Shown: positions 6,861-16,905 of the stretch, in pieces
Position numbering within the stretch: position 1 is the stretch's first letter
Layout of the letters: each line of letters starts with the position of its first letter
Source: JANNRA01 sp031401035
GTDB lineage: Bacteria; Desulfobacterota; Binatia; HRBIN30; CADEER01
Length of the DNA stretch: 25,936 nt
NCBI GenBank assembly: GCA_031401035.1
Contig: JANNRA010000134.1
Location: forward strand, 1 to 25,936
Reading direction: 5' to 3'
Position numbers and translations under genes: made by a program
Notes under the pieces: generated by a model
What the model saw: only the letters and a program-made list of their open reading frames with translations
Told to the model about the DNA's origin: nothing
Database searches by the model: none

Positions 6861-9542
6861 ATGCTCGGAATGACTTCGTACTGGACCCGCCGCGCGGCCT
6901 TGGTCGCGGCGCTGACGATGATCGCGCTCGGCGCGCCGGCGCGCGCGCAGAGCTGCGCCGGCGACTGCAACGGCGACGGCGAGGTGACGATCAACGAACT
7001 CATCACCGGCGTCAACCTGGCGCTCACCGGCAGCGGCGAGTGCGCGGCGTTCGACAGCAACGGCGACGGCGAGGTGGCGATCAACGAGATCGTCGCCGCG
7101 GTCAACAGTGCGCTGCTCGGCTGTCCCGACGTCCTCTCGATCATCGACCCCGCCGACGGCCTACTGGTGGCGGCCGGCACCGTCGCGGTGCGCATCGCGC
7201 TGCCGGCGACCTTCGACGCCGGCACGGTGGTGGTGACGCTCGACGACACCGACGTCACCGATCAGCTGACGCTCGGCGCCGATGAGGTGACCGGCGCGCT
7301 CGGCGGCGTCGCGGTCGGTCAGCACACGCTGGTGGCGGCGCTCGAGGTCGACGGCGCCGCGCAGGCCAGTGCCGCGTCGTTCGAGGCGGTCACGCTCACC
7401 AATGCCGACGAGTGCGAGGTCCTCAACGACGCCGAGTGCCTGTTGCCGTATCCGTCGTCGCGCTTCCTCGTCGCCGATGCCTCCACCGGCACAGGCCTGC
7501 GTCTGCAGCTGCCGACCAGCGGCCTGCCCGCGGTCATCGGTGAGCCGCTGACGACTGCCTGGCTCAACCAGGTCGACGGCTACAGTCCGACCGTGCAGAT
7601 CCTCATGCACTTCCCGCAGGGGGTCGACCTCGTCGCCAGCGACGCGTCGCGCCTGCTCGAGCCGGGCTGCTGCGACCAGCCGGCCGGACCGCCGTGGGTC
7701 GACACGCGCACCTACGACGAGCGCTCGCTCGCCGCCGCCAGTCCCTCGCTGCTGCTCGACGTCGACACCGGTGAGCGCGTCCTGCACTGGCTCGAGCGCG
7801 AGGGCCGCGCCGAGGGCAACCCGGCCCGCCAGGCGCTGGTCATGCGCCCCGGCGTCAGCCTGACGCCGGGCCATCGCTACATCGTCGCGCTGCGTAACCT
7901 GAAGGCGCCGGGCGGCGCCGACGTCGTCGCCGAGGCGGCTTTCGCCGCGCTGCGCGACGACCGCCCGACGACCATCGCCGCGGTCGAGGCGCGTCGCGCC
8001 TCGCTCGAAGCGACCTTCGCCACCCTGGCCGAGAACGGTATCGCCCGTGCCGAGCTGGTGCTGGCCTTCGATTTCACCGTGCAGAGCGAGGACCAGCTGA
8101 CGCGCCAGATGCTGTCGATGCGCGACCAGGCGTACGCCTACCTGACGGACGTCGAAGCCGATCCCGCGGCGCGGCCGTTCACCGTCAGCCGTGTCGTCGA
8201 GAACGACTGCGGCGTCGCCGGCACCGTCACCTGGCGCCTGGTCGAGGGCACCTACAAGAGCCCGCTCTTCCTCACCGCCAGCCCGGACATCGCCGGTGCG
8301 CCGCAGCTCAACGTCGACGCCGACGACGTGCCGGTGCAGAACGGTCTGCTCGACGCCAAGTTCTCCATCTCGATTCCCTGCTCGCTGCTGCCGGTCGATG
8401 CCCCGGTGGCGCACCCGATCGTCCTCGGCCACGGCCTGTTCGGCAGCGGTGCGAGCATGGTGGAGGGGGTACCGGGGCTCGCCGGCGCGGTGGTGCCGTG
8501 GACCTACATCGCCGGCGCCACCGACTGGCGCGGTCTGTCGGGCAACGACCTCAGCTTCGTCGTCAACAACGTCATCGGCATCGGCATGAGCCAGCTCAAC
8601 AACTTCCCGGCCCTGCCCGATCGCCTGCGCCAGGGCATGCTCAACACGCTGGTGCTGACGAGAATGATGAAGCGCGGCCTGTTCAATCGCGACACCGACG
8701 TCTTCCGCACCCCCGACGGCCGGGCGGCGTTCCCCGGCCCTGAAACCGAGATGTACTACTACGGCATCAGTCTCGGCGGCATCATGGGCACCTGGTTCTC
8801 CGCCCTGACGCCGGACATCGAGCGCTTCGGTGTGGACGTGCCGGCGATCAACTTCTCGTGCCTGCTGCAGCGCTCGACGCAGTTCGCCTCCTTCGATCAG
8901 CTGCTCGCCGGCATCGGCATCACCGATCCGCTCGAGGCCATTCTCGACATCCACCTGCTGCACGAGGTGTGGGTGAGCGCCGAGCCGGCCGGCTTCGCGC
9001 GCCACATCACCAGCGATCCGCTGCCCGGATCGGGCGGCGCCAAGCGCATCCTCATGACGCCGGCCTGGCTCGACAAGCAGGTCTCCAACCAGTGCACCGA
9101 GATCGCCGCTCGCACGCTCGGCCTGACGAACCTCACGCCGGGCTCACTGCAGCGCGGCCTGGTCGGCATCCCGGATGCCACCGGCCCGCTCGATTCGGCT
9201 TATGTCATGTACGACACGGGGGCCTTCGACATCTTCAACGAGGCGCACCAGCCGTTCATCCCGCCGCTGTCGAATCTCATCCCGAGCCCGGTCTGCGATC
9301 CGCACGGCGCCCGTCCGGCGATCCCCGACTCCATCCGACAGCTGGCGGCGTTCCTGCAGCCGGACGGCCAGGTGGAGAACTTCTGCGCCGGCGACTGCGA
9401 CGCCAGCCAGCCCTCGGAGATCTCGGGCGGGGCAGCGGCGCCCTCCAAGGGCCGCTGCGCGGCTGGCGCGATTACGGCAGGCGCGTCGTCAGCGAGTCGA
9501 TTGCGTGCACCGGCGCATGATCGCCGGCCATCAGCTGCCTGA
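6861..9542 (+). CDS. Secreted alpha/beta hydrolase with N-terminal EF-hand (dockerin-like) pair
   Basis: The frame encodes 893 aa. Residues 1-29 are a Sec signal ending ARA. Residues 32-88 hold two calcium-loop repeats (DCNGDGEVTINE and DSNGDGEVAINE), each followed by a V-N-x-A-L helix and bracketed by cysteines. A beta-rich region follows (about 95-180). The hydrolase part has a lipase-type GHG motif (H524, in GHGLFGSG) and a GISLGG nucleophile elbow with S637. Candidate Asp and His lie in AWLDKQVSN and DPHGARP. The substrate is unknown; lipid or polyester is possible. The last 45 residues after CAGDCDASQPSEI have no obvious family character and run 71 bp into the convergent bolA gene, so the true C-terminus may be shorter, or a frameshift may be present. 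Confidence 0.85.
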   Translation: MLGMTSYWTRRAALVAALTMIALGAPARAQSCAGDCNGDGEVTINELITGVNLALTGSGECAAFDSNGDGEVAINEIVAAVNSALLGCPDVLSIIDPADGLLVAAGTVAVRIALPATFDAGTVVVTLDDTDVTDQLTLGADEVTGALGGVAVGQHTLVAALEVDGAAQASAASFEAVTLTNADECEVLNDAECLLPYPSSRFLVADASTGTGLRLQLPTSGLPAVIGEPLTTAWLNQVDGYSPTVQILMHFPQGVDLVASDASRLLEPGCCDQPAGPPWVDTRTYDERSLAAASPSLLLDVDTGERVLHWLEREGRAEGNPARQALVMRPGVSLTPGHRYIVALRNLKAPGGADVVAEAAFAALRDDRPTTIAAVEARRASLEATFATLAENGIARAELVLAFDFTVQSEDQLTRQMLSMRDQAYAYLTDVEADPAARPFTVSRVVENDCGVAGTVTWRLVEGTYKSPLFLTASPDIAGAPQLNVDADDVPVQNGLLDAKFSISIPCSLLPVDAPVAHPIVLGHGLFGSGASMVEGVPGLAGAVVPWTYIAGATDWRGLSGNDLSFVVNNVIGIGMSQLNNFPALPDRLRQGMLNTLVLTRMMKRGLFNRDTDVFRTPDGRAAFPGPETEMYYYGISLGGIMGTWFSALTPDIERFGVDVPAINFSCLLQRSTQFASFDQLLAGIGITDPLEAILDIHLLHEVWVSAEPAGFARHITSDPLPGSGGAKRILMTPAWLDKQVSNQCTEIAARTLGLTNLTPGSLQRGLVGIPDATGPLDSAYVMYDTGAFDIFNEAHQPFIPPLSNLIPSPVCDPHGARPAIPDSIRQLAAFLQPDGQVENFCAGDCDASQPSEISGGAAAPSKGRCAAGAITAGASSASRLRAPAHDRRPSAA
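6967..7087 (+). repeat. Two 31-bp direct repeats coding for the EF-hand loops
   Basis: Positions 6967-6997 and 7057-7087 are identical except at one base. The period is exactly 90 bp, or 30 codons. Each encodes the core of one calcium loop (NGDGEV then INE) of the secreted hydrolase. The near-identity at DNA level suggests recent duplication or gene conversion between the two halves of the module. Confidence 0.85.
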
Positions 9543-9732
9543 TCGCCCCGTACACCAGTTGCTGCTGTTGCAGGCGCGATTTGCCGGCGAAGACCGGCGA
9601 CACGACGTCGAGCCCGAAGTGCCCAGGACTGTTCGCGGTCGCCGTCACCAGCGCGTCCGGAATCACCGCCAGCACCGCCGCGCGCAGGGCCGCGCAGAGA
9701 TCGTCACCCGGACCCAGAATCGTCAGCGACAT
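9472..9732 (-). CDS. bolA: BolA-family protein
   Basis: A small protein of 86 aa, normal for BolA. The conserved core is HFGLDVVSPVFAGKSRLQQQQLVYGAIRQLM with the C-terminal PVHAIDSLTTRLP, where the His is the family's cluster ligand. BolA proteins bind [2Fe-2S] clusters together with CGFS monothiol glutaredoxins and act in iron homeostasis and cluster trafficking in the cytoplasm. That partner is encoded directly upstream, 39 nt away, so the two genes are almost certainly co-transcribed and their products interact. The start has a GGGAGG ribosome site. Its 3' end overlaps the end of the plus-strand hydrolase frame by 71 bp; bolA itself is the better-supported gene in the overlap. Confidence 0.9.
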   Translation of the reverse strand: MSLTILGPGDDLCAALRAAVLAVIPDALVTATANSPGHFGLDVVSPVFAGKSRLQQQQLVYGAIRQLMAGDHAPVHAIDSLTTRLP

Positions 9733-9771
9733 CGCTGCCTCCCGAAATCGCCGCGCCGGCCGAGGCCGCCG

Positions 9772-10695
9772 TCAGTAGCGCGGGACGCTCGCATCGACTT
9801 CCTGCGACCACGCGTCGATGCCGCCGGTCATGTTGTGCACGTTGGTGAAGCCGCGGCTGCGGAAGTGCTCCGCCGCGGCCTGGCTGCGGCTGCCGTGATG
9901 GCAGTGCAGGACCAGCATGGTGTCCTTCGCGAGCTGCTCGATGGTCGCGGCGGTCGCCTGGTCGACCAGGCGGGTGCCGGGGATGGCAGCCGTCGCGCGT
10001 TCCTCCGGTGTGCGCACGTCGAGGAACTCGAAGCGCGTGCCGGCATCGAGGAGGCGCTTCACCTCGCTCGGGCTGATGGCGTGTACCTCGCCCGGGGTGT
10101 TGGGGTTGTCGATCTTGAAGGCGGCGCCACCCGGCGACTCGACCAGGTCGATGGTAATGCCGTTGGCGCGCTCGGCCGTCGGGACATCCATGCATACGGC
10201 GATGCCGCCCGCGTCGGCGACGACGTCGTGTGGGCCGCGCTCGGCGAGGCCCATCGAGCCGTTGAAGCGCGCGTCGATCGACAGTTTGAGTTCCTTGCCC
10301 GGCGCCCGCTCGATGTACTCGCGGATGCGCGCCGCCGCTGTCGGCGTGATCGTGATGCTCGGCACCGTGCGCTGCGGCGCCGGCAGCCCGAGCATCTCAT
10401 GCAGCTCGCCGGTGGCGTAGAGTTCGGTGATGATGTCGCAGCCGCCGACGAACTCGCCCTTCAGATAGAGCTGCGGAATGGTCGGCCAGTTCGAGAACTC
10501 CTTGATGCCCTCGCGAATGTCGGCGTCGGCCAGCACGTCGACGGTGGCGTATTCGTCGACCAGGCTGTCGAGGATCTGCACCACCTTGCCGGAGAAGCCG
10601 CACTGCGGCATCGCCCGGTTGCCCTTCAGGAAGACGACGATCGGATTGCCGGTGATCGTCGCTTCGATGCGTCCCTTCGTCTGCGTGTCGAGCAT
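9772..10695 (-). CDS. Monothiol glutaredoxin (CGFS) - HesB/IscA-like - rhodanese fusion
   Basis: This 307-aa protein carries three domains. Residues 1-105 are a Grx4-type monothiol glutaredoxin: K24 and PQCGFS (C32) for glutathione and cluster binding, WPTIPQLYLKGEFVGGCDI, and GELHEML. Residues about 112-195 match the A-type/HesB iron-sulfur fold (SITITPTAAARIREYIE, then GITIDLVESPGGAAFKIDNP), but all three cluster cysteines of IscA are missing: the GCSG site reads FNGS, and the terminal CGCG is absent. Residues about 203-307 are a rhodanese domain with catalytic C265 in CHHGSRS, so sulfane-sulfur transfer is expected. The cytoplasmic protein probably links sulfur transfer to cluster trafficking, with BolA as partner. 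The start at 10695 is set by an AAGGGAGG site 7 nt upstream; the ATG at 10701 is too close to it. Confidence 0.92.
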   Translation of the reverse strand: MLDTQTKGRIEATITGNPIVVFLKGNRAMPQCGFSGKVVQILDSLVDEYATVDVLADADIREGIKEFSNWPTIPQLYLKGEFVGGCDIITELYATGELHEMLGLPAPQRTVPSITITPTAAARIREYIERAPGKELKLSIDARFNGSMGLAERGPHDVVADAGGIAVCMDVPTAERANGITIDLVESPGGAAFKIDNPNTPGEVHAISPSEVKRLLDAGTRFEFLDVRTPEERATAAIPGTRLVDQATAATIEQLAKDTMLVLHCHHGSRSQAAAEHFRSRGFTNVHNMTGGIDAWSQEVDASVPRY

Positions 10696-10702
10696 GCCCA
10701 TG

Positions 10703-10710
10703 CCTCCCTT
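10703..10710 (-). promoter_or_regulatory. Ribosome binding site deciding the glutaredoxin-fusion start
   Basis: On the minus strand this reads AAGGGAGG. It stands 7 nt from the ATG at 10695 but only 1 nt from the ATG at 10701 and downstream of the earlier in-frame start at 10833, so translation should begin at 10695. Confidence 0.75.
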
Positions 10711-10734
10711 GTGGCCTGGAACAGAACCGATTGA

Positions 10735-10753
10735 CCCCGTGAACACAACGGGG
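10735..10753 (-). terminator. Hairpin after the pectinacetylesterase-like gene
   Basis: CCCCGT (10735-10740) and ACGGGG (10748-10753) form a 6-bp stem with a 7-nt loop. It lies about 50 nt beyond the minus-strand stop codon at 10805 and in front of the glutaredoxin-fusion gene. It could end or attenuate read-through. There is no U-run, so confidence is low. Confidence 0.3.
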
Positions 10754-10756
10754 GGG

Positions 10757-10783
10757 CCCAAGGTCCGGTTCGCCCAAGGTCCG
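10757..10783. repeat. Direct repeat upstream of the glutaredoxin-bolA operon
   Basis: CCCAAGGTCCG occurs twice, at 10757-10767 and 10773-10783, separated by 5 nt (16-nt period). It lies about 60-90 nt upstream of the fusion-gene start, in a 109-bp intergenic gap. Position and spacing fit a binding site for an activator or repressor of the operon. This regulatory role is inferred. Confidence 0.45.
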
Positions 10784-10804
10784 TTGCCGAATGTCACCGG
10801 TGGG

Positions 10805-12844
10805 TCACTCGATACAGGCGAAGGGCAGCACACCCGGGTAATCGGCGACCAGCGTGCCCTCTTCGACCTGATCGGTGACCGATGCGGGGTTCGCGAAGGC
10901 GTCGGCCAGCCAGTCGCGCATCAGCACCCCGTCGACCGGGTAGTTCGTGTACAGCTCTTCGCGCGGGCTGATGACGTGCACGCTGTCGGTGATGGCAGGC
11001 AGGAAGTACTGCACGCCCGGCAAGGTCCGCGTCGCGCAGTAGGACGTGCGCAGGGCGTTGATCCACGGCACCACCGAGGAGAAGAACGTCGTCGCCACCT
11101 GCGTGTCGTCGACCTGATTCGAGAGGACCAGGATCTGTTGTTCGGGCACCGCCAGCAGGCGCGGCGCGGTGGCGGCGAGGAGCAGCGGACCGACACCGCA
11201 GTTGGTCGCGAAGCAGTACGGCGGCAGGTAGTCGCCGGCGCCCCAGCCGAGCGGCGGCACGTCGCTGATCAGCAGCGCGCCGAGCGTCGCGACGCCGAGG
11301 GCCTCGCCGTTGTCGAGCGCCAGGCCGGCGTCCGGATAGGCGGCGGTGTGCGCCCACTGCAGGTCGTCGAGCAGGTAGTGGTAGTTGTAGATGGTGCCGA
11401 AGGCGCCGGCCGAGAAGCCGCCGAACAGCACCCGCAGCGCGTCGGGGCGGTAGCCGTCCGCTGCGGTGGCGGCGAGCTCGCCCCACAACAGGTCGCGCAC
11501 GTAGCGCAGCGAGGCGCGGACGTTGACGGCGCCGAAGCGGTGCACGGTGACCTCGTCGAAACTGCTGGTCGCGCCGCCGCCGATGAAGACGTCCTGATTG
11601 CAGTAGGGCAGATACACCTTGGTCCAATCGGCGAACGGACTGACGGCGGGATCATTGGACAGCGGACCACCGGTCTCCGGCAGGTCGGAGCGCGCCTCGA
11701 AGAGGTCCGGGTCGCGGGTGGCGCAGTCGGCGCCGAAGATGCAGACGCCGCCGCCCTCCAGGCCGACCACGACGTTCTCGACCGGCTGACCGGCGGGCGC
11801 CAGGCGGACCCAGAACGCATATGGGCTGCCGTCGCCACAGCGCGTGCCCCAGACCGCTTCGTCGAGCACCACCTGCACGTACTCGCCGCGCGGCGCGGCG
11901 GCGATGCCGTCGCGCGGTCCGCAGTCGAGCGCCAGCGGCGCCGAGTCGGGGTGCGCCGTGGCGGTCAGGCAGCGCACCTGCGCGGCGGCGCGGGCCGCAT
12001 AGGTCGTCGCGTCGACGGCGATGCGCTCCTGCAGGGCGCCGCAGGCGTTGGCGGCGGCGCCGGCGAGGTCGTCCTGCAGGGCCGCCACCTGCGCCTCGAC
12101 CGCGGCGGCGTCGCAGGCCGGGTTGGTGGTGCAGGCGCCGTAGCGCGCTGCGGCGTCGCGCATGAAGGCGGCGGCGTCGTCGTGCGTCGCCTCCAGGCAG
12201 GCGACTGCCGCGGCGGTGCCGGCGGCGAGCGCCGCCCCCTGCGGCCCGCCGAAGGTGCGCGCCGCCAGGGCTGCGGGTTCGGCCTGACAGGCGGCGGCGA
12301 GGCGGCGTGCCAGCCCCTCGGGCGTCGCGGCGGCGCCGTACCCGGCGGCGCGCACGCTGGCGGTGTCCGGGCAGCCGGCGGCGATCGTGCTCGCCAGCGT
12401 GTCGAGCGCCGTCGCGATCTGTGCGTCGTTCGGCGCACAGGCGGCGCCGCCGTCGTCGTAGCAGCGCCGCTGCGCGGCGTTGACCGCATCGACGCAGGTG
12501 AGCAGGGCGGCGTCGGCCGCCGCCTCGCAGGGCCCGGCCGCGGCCGGGCAGCCGGAGAGGGCGTGGTTGACGGCCTGGACCAGTTCACTGACGACGACGC
12601 TGCCGTCGCCGTCCGCGTCGAACGCCGCGCAGGTGTCGGTGTCGGCGCTGCCGAGGGCGATGTTCACGCCGACGATGAGGTCGGCGATGCTCACCATGCC
12701 GTCGCCGCCGCAGTCGCCGGTACAGGCAGCGCCCAGGCCCGCCGGTGCCCCGACGTCTGCCCTGGCGCTGCCGGCCGTCGCCGCGTGCAGCGCAACGGCC
12801 AGCATGAGTACGCACATCCGCCCGATGATCTGTCCCTGACGCAT
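10805..12844 (-). CDS. Secreted pectinacetylesterase/Notum-like hydrolase with N-terminal EF-hand pair
   Basis: The protein has 679 aa from ATG 12844, supported by an AGGAG site; the longer upstream frame overlaps egtB and is not coding. Residues 1-29 are a Sec signal ending ARA. Residues 41-99 are a Cys-bracketed pair of calcium loops (DCGGDGMVSIAD, DADGDGSVVVSE) closely matching the N-terminus of the hydrolase at 6861. Residues about 100-335 are an Ala-rich, probably helical segment with regularly spaced cysteines. The C-terminal half is the pectinacetylesterase/Notum-type serine hydrolase: LEGGGVCIF, FGGFSAG with nucleophile S478, candidate acid D579 or D580 (NQVDDTQ) and H623 (DSVHV). It probably removes acyl groups from an extracellular polymer; the substrate is unknown. 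It lies 67 nt behind egtB and may be co-transcribed. Confidence 0.88.
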   Translation of the reverse strand: MRQGQIIGRMCVLMLAVALHAATAGSARADVGAPAGLGAACTGDCGGDGMVSIADLIVGVNIALGSADTDTCAAFDADGDGSVVVSELVQAVNHALSGCPAAAGPCEAAADAALLTCVDAVNAAQRRCYDDGGAACAPNDAQIATALDTLASTIAAGCPDTASVRAAGYGAAATPEGLARRLAAACQAEPAALAARTFGGPQGAALAAGTAAAVACLEATHDDAAAFMRDAAARYGACTTNPACDAAAVEAQVAALQDDLAGAAANACGALQERIAVDATTYAARAAAQVRCLTATAHPDSAPLALDCGPRDGIAAAPRGEYVQVVLDEAVWGTRCGDGSPYAFWVRLAPAGQPVENVVVGLEGGGVCIFGADCATRDPDLFEARSDLPETGGPLSNDPAVSPFADWTKVYLPYCNQDVFIGGGATSSFDEVTVHRFGAVNVRASLRYVRDLLWGELAATAADGYRPDALRVLFGGFSAGAFGTIYNYHYLLDDLQWAHTAAYPDAGLALDNGEALGVATLGALLISDVPPLGWGAGDYLPPYCFATNCGVGPLLLAATAPRLLAVPEQQILVLSNQVDDTQVATTFFSSVVPWINALRTSYCATRTLPGVQYFLPAITDSVHVISPREELYTNYPVDGVLMRDWLADAFANPASVTDQVEEGTLVADYPGVLPFACIE

Positions 12845-12911
12845 TCTTGGCTCCTCACTTGTCGCCGGCGCGACTCTGCCTCGTTGAAGCCGACGTACCA
12901 CGCCGGCGGGA

Positions 12912-14186
12912 TCAAATGCTCGCGTCGTCACGCGCCAGGCGCAGGCCACTGAACTGCCAGCGCGCGTCGGGCGGAAAAAAGTTGCGGTAGCTGGCGCGCA
13001 CGTGGTCGCGCGGCGTCGCGCACGAGCCGCCGCGCAGGACGAACTGGTTGCACATGAACTTGCCGTTGTACTCGCCGAGCGCGCCGCTGGGCGGGTGGTA
13101 GCCCGGGTAGGCAGCGTAGGCGCTGCGCGTCCACTCCCATACATCGCCGAAGAGCTGCCCGACGGCATTCCCCTCGCCCTGGCATGCGGCGGCGGCCGGA
13201 TGCAGGCGGCCGCTGTCGAGCAGGTTGCCCTCGACCGGCGCGGCCGCCGCCGCCACCTCCCACTCCGCTTCGGTCGGCAGGCGCGCCTGCGCCCAGGTGG
13301 CGTAGGCGTCGGCTTCGTAGAAAGAGACGTGGCAGACCGGCGCCTGCGGCGCGAGCGGGTGCACGCCGGCGAGGGTGAACTCGTGCCAGCCATCGACGGC
13401 GCCCTGCCAGTACAGCGGCGCCGCCCAGCCGCGCGCCGTGACCGTCGCCCAGCCGTCGGAGAGCCACAGCTCCGGCCGTCGATAGCCGCCGTCGTCGATG
13501 AAGGCGGCGAACTCGGCGTTGGTCACCGGCCGGCGGGCGAGCGCGAACGGCTGCAGCAGCACGGCGTGGCGCGGCCCTTCGTTGTCGAAGGCGAAGCCGT
13601 CGCCGGCCGCGCCGATCTCGTGCACGCCGCCGCCGTAGGTGCACCATCCGGTCGCGACCGGCGCCGCCGCTGCCGGCGCCGCCGGTGCCAGCCCCGCGGC
13701 GCGGTAGGCGGGGCGCAACGGATTCGCTCCGAGCAGGTGCTTGGCGTCGGTGAGCAGCAGCTCCTGGTGCTGTTGCTCGTGCTGCAGGCCGAGCCCGACG
13801 ACCTCCGCAAGGCGCGCGCCGTCGCCGGCGGCGAGGCGGTCGAGCAGCGCCGCGTCGACGTGGGCGCGGTAGGCGAGCACCTCGCTCAGCGACGGCCGCG
13901 TCAGCAGGCCGCGTGCGGCGCGCGGGTGCTGCGCCCCGACCTGCTGGTAGTACGAGTTGAAGAGCACCGCGAAGGCGGCGTTGAAGGGGCGGTAGGAGCC
14001 GGCGCCGGTCGCCAGCGCGAAGGTCTCGAAGAACCAGGTGGTGTGGGCCAGATGCCACTTCACCGGACTGCAGTCGGGCATCGACTGCGCCTGACAATCC
14101 TCGGCGGAGAGCGGCTCGCGCAGCTGCTCGGTGAGGGCGCGCACCGCCCGGTACCGGTCGGCCAGCCCGGTGTCGCTCAGCGGCAT
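12912..14186 (-). CDS. egtB: Ergothioneine biosynthesis protein EgtB (sulfoxide synthase)
   Basis: This 424-aa protein is of normal length. EgtB is a non-heme iron enzyme that joins hercynine and a thiol donor (gamma-glutamylcysteine or cysteine) with oxygen to form the sulfoxide precursor of ergothioneine. The N-terminal DinB-like domain supplies the iron ligands: WHLAH (H48) and HEQQH (H136, H140). The C-terminal formylglycine-enzyme-like domain (about 185-424) shows PVCHVSFYEADAYATWA, RLPTEAEWEVAA, GDVWEWT and CNQFVLRGGSCATP. The start matches the family N-terminus (RYRAVRALTEQL), although no strong ribosome site is visible. No egtD, egtC or egtA is seen in the window, so the methyltransferase must be elsewhere. 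OvoA is a related alternative but is usually longer and carries a methyltransferase domain. Confidence 0.93.
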   Translation of the reverse strand: MPLSDTGLADRYRAVRALTEQLREPLSAEDCQAQSMPDCSPVKWHLAHTTWFFETFALATGAGSYRPFNAAFAVLFNSYYQQVGAQHPRAARGLLTRPSLSEVLAYRAHVDAALLDRLAAGDGARLAEVVGLGLQHEQQHQELLLTDAKHLLGANPLRPAYRAAGLAPAAPAAAAPVATGWCTYGGGVHEIGAAGDGFAFDNEGPRHAVLLQPFALARRPVTNAEFAAFIDDGGYRRPELWLSDGWATVTARGWAAPLYWQGAVDGWHEFTLAGVHPLAPQAPVCHVSFYEADAYATWAQARLPTEAEWEVAAAAAPVEGNLLDSGRLHPAAAACQGEGNAVGQLFGDVWEWTRSAYAAYPGYHPPSGALGEYNGKFMCNQFVLRGGSCATPRDHVRASYRNFFPPDARWQFSGLRLARDDASI

Positions 14187-14423
14187 GGACGGGTTCTAGC
14201 ATGGTGCGCGGAGTGGAGAAGGGCCGGCCCACCGCGCGGCCAGGCAGGCGCTGTGGCTGATCGCACAGCGTCCGGGTTGGCAACCGCGCCGCGACGCCAG
14301 ACGCCGCGCAGCCGCGAACGGACATTGCATCGACGCCCGGAGCGGGAGCTTCGCGCGAGACCTGACCAGGCGAACGCGGATTCCGTCTGGCACGTCTCCT
14401 GCTTCGGGTTCGGCCGGACCCGT
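14187..14423. promoter_or_regulatory. Divergent region between egtB and the hybrid kinase operon
   Basis: These 237 bases lie between two divergent genes and should hold both promoters. I see no gene and no clear -35/-10 pair. A GGGCCGGCCC palindrome (14221-14230) is present but is unremarkable in DNA of this composition. Confidence 0.3.
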
Positions 14424-16901
<2,478 letters not shown>

Positions 16902-16905
16902 GGGG

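Noticed and set aside
14221..14230. GGGCCGGCCC palindrome in the egtB-kinase gap
   Set aside because: Short GC-only palindromes are expected by chance in this composition and nothing else supports an operator.
13002..14423. N-terminal extension of the first hybrid kinase
   Set aside because: It lies entirely antisense to egtB and its flanking region, with low-complexity Arg/Ala/Val composition.
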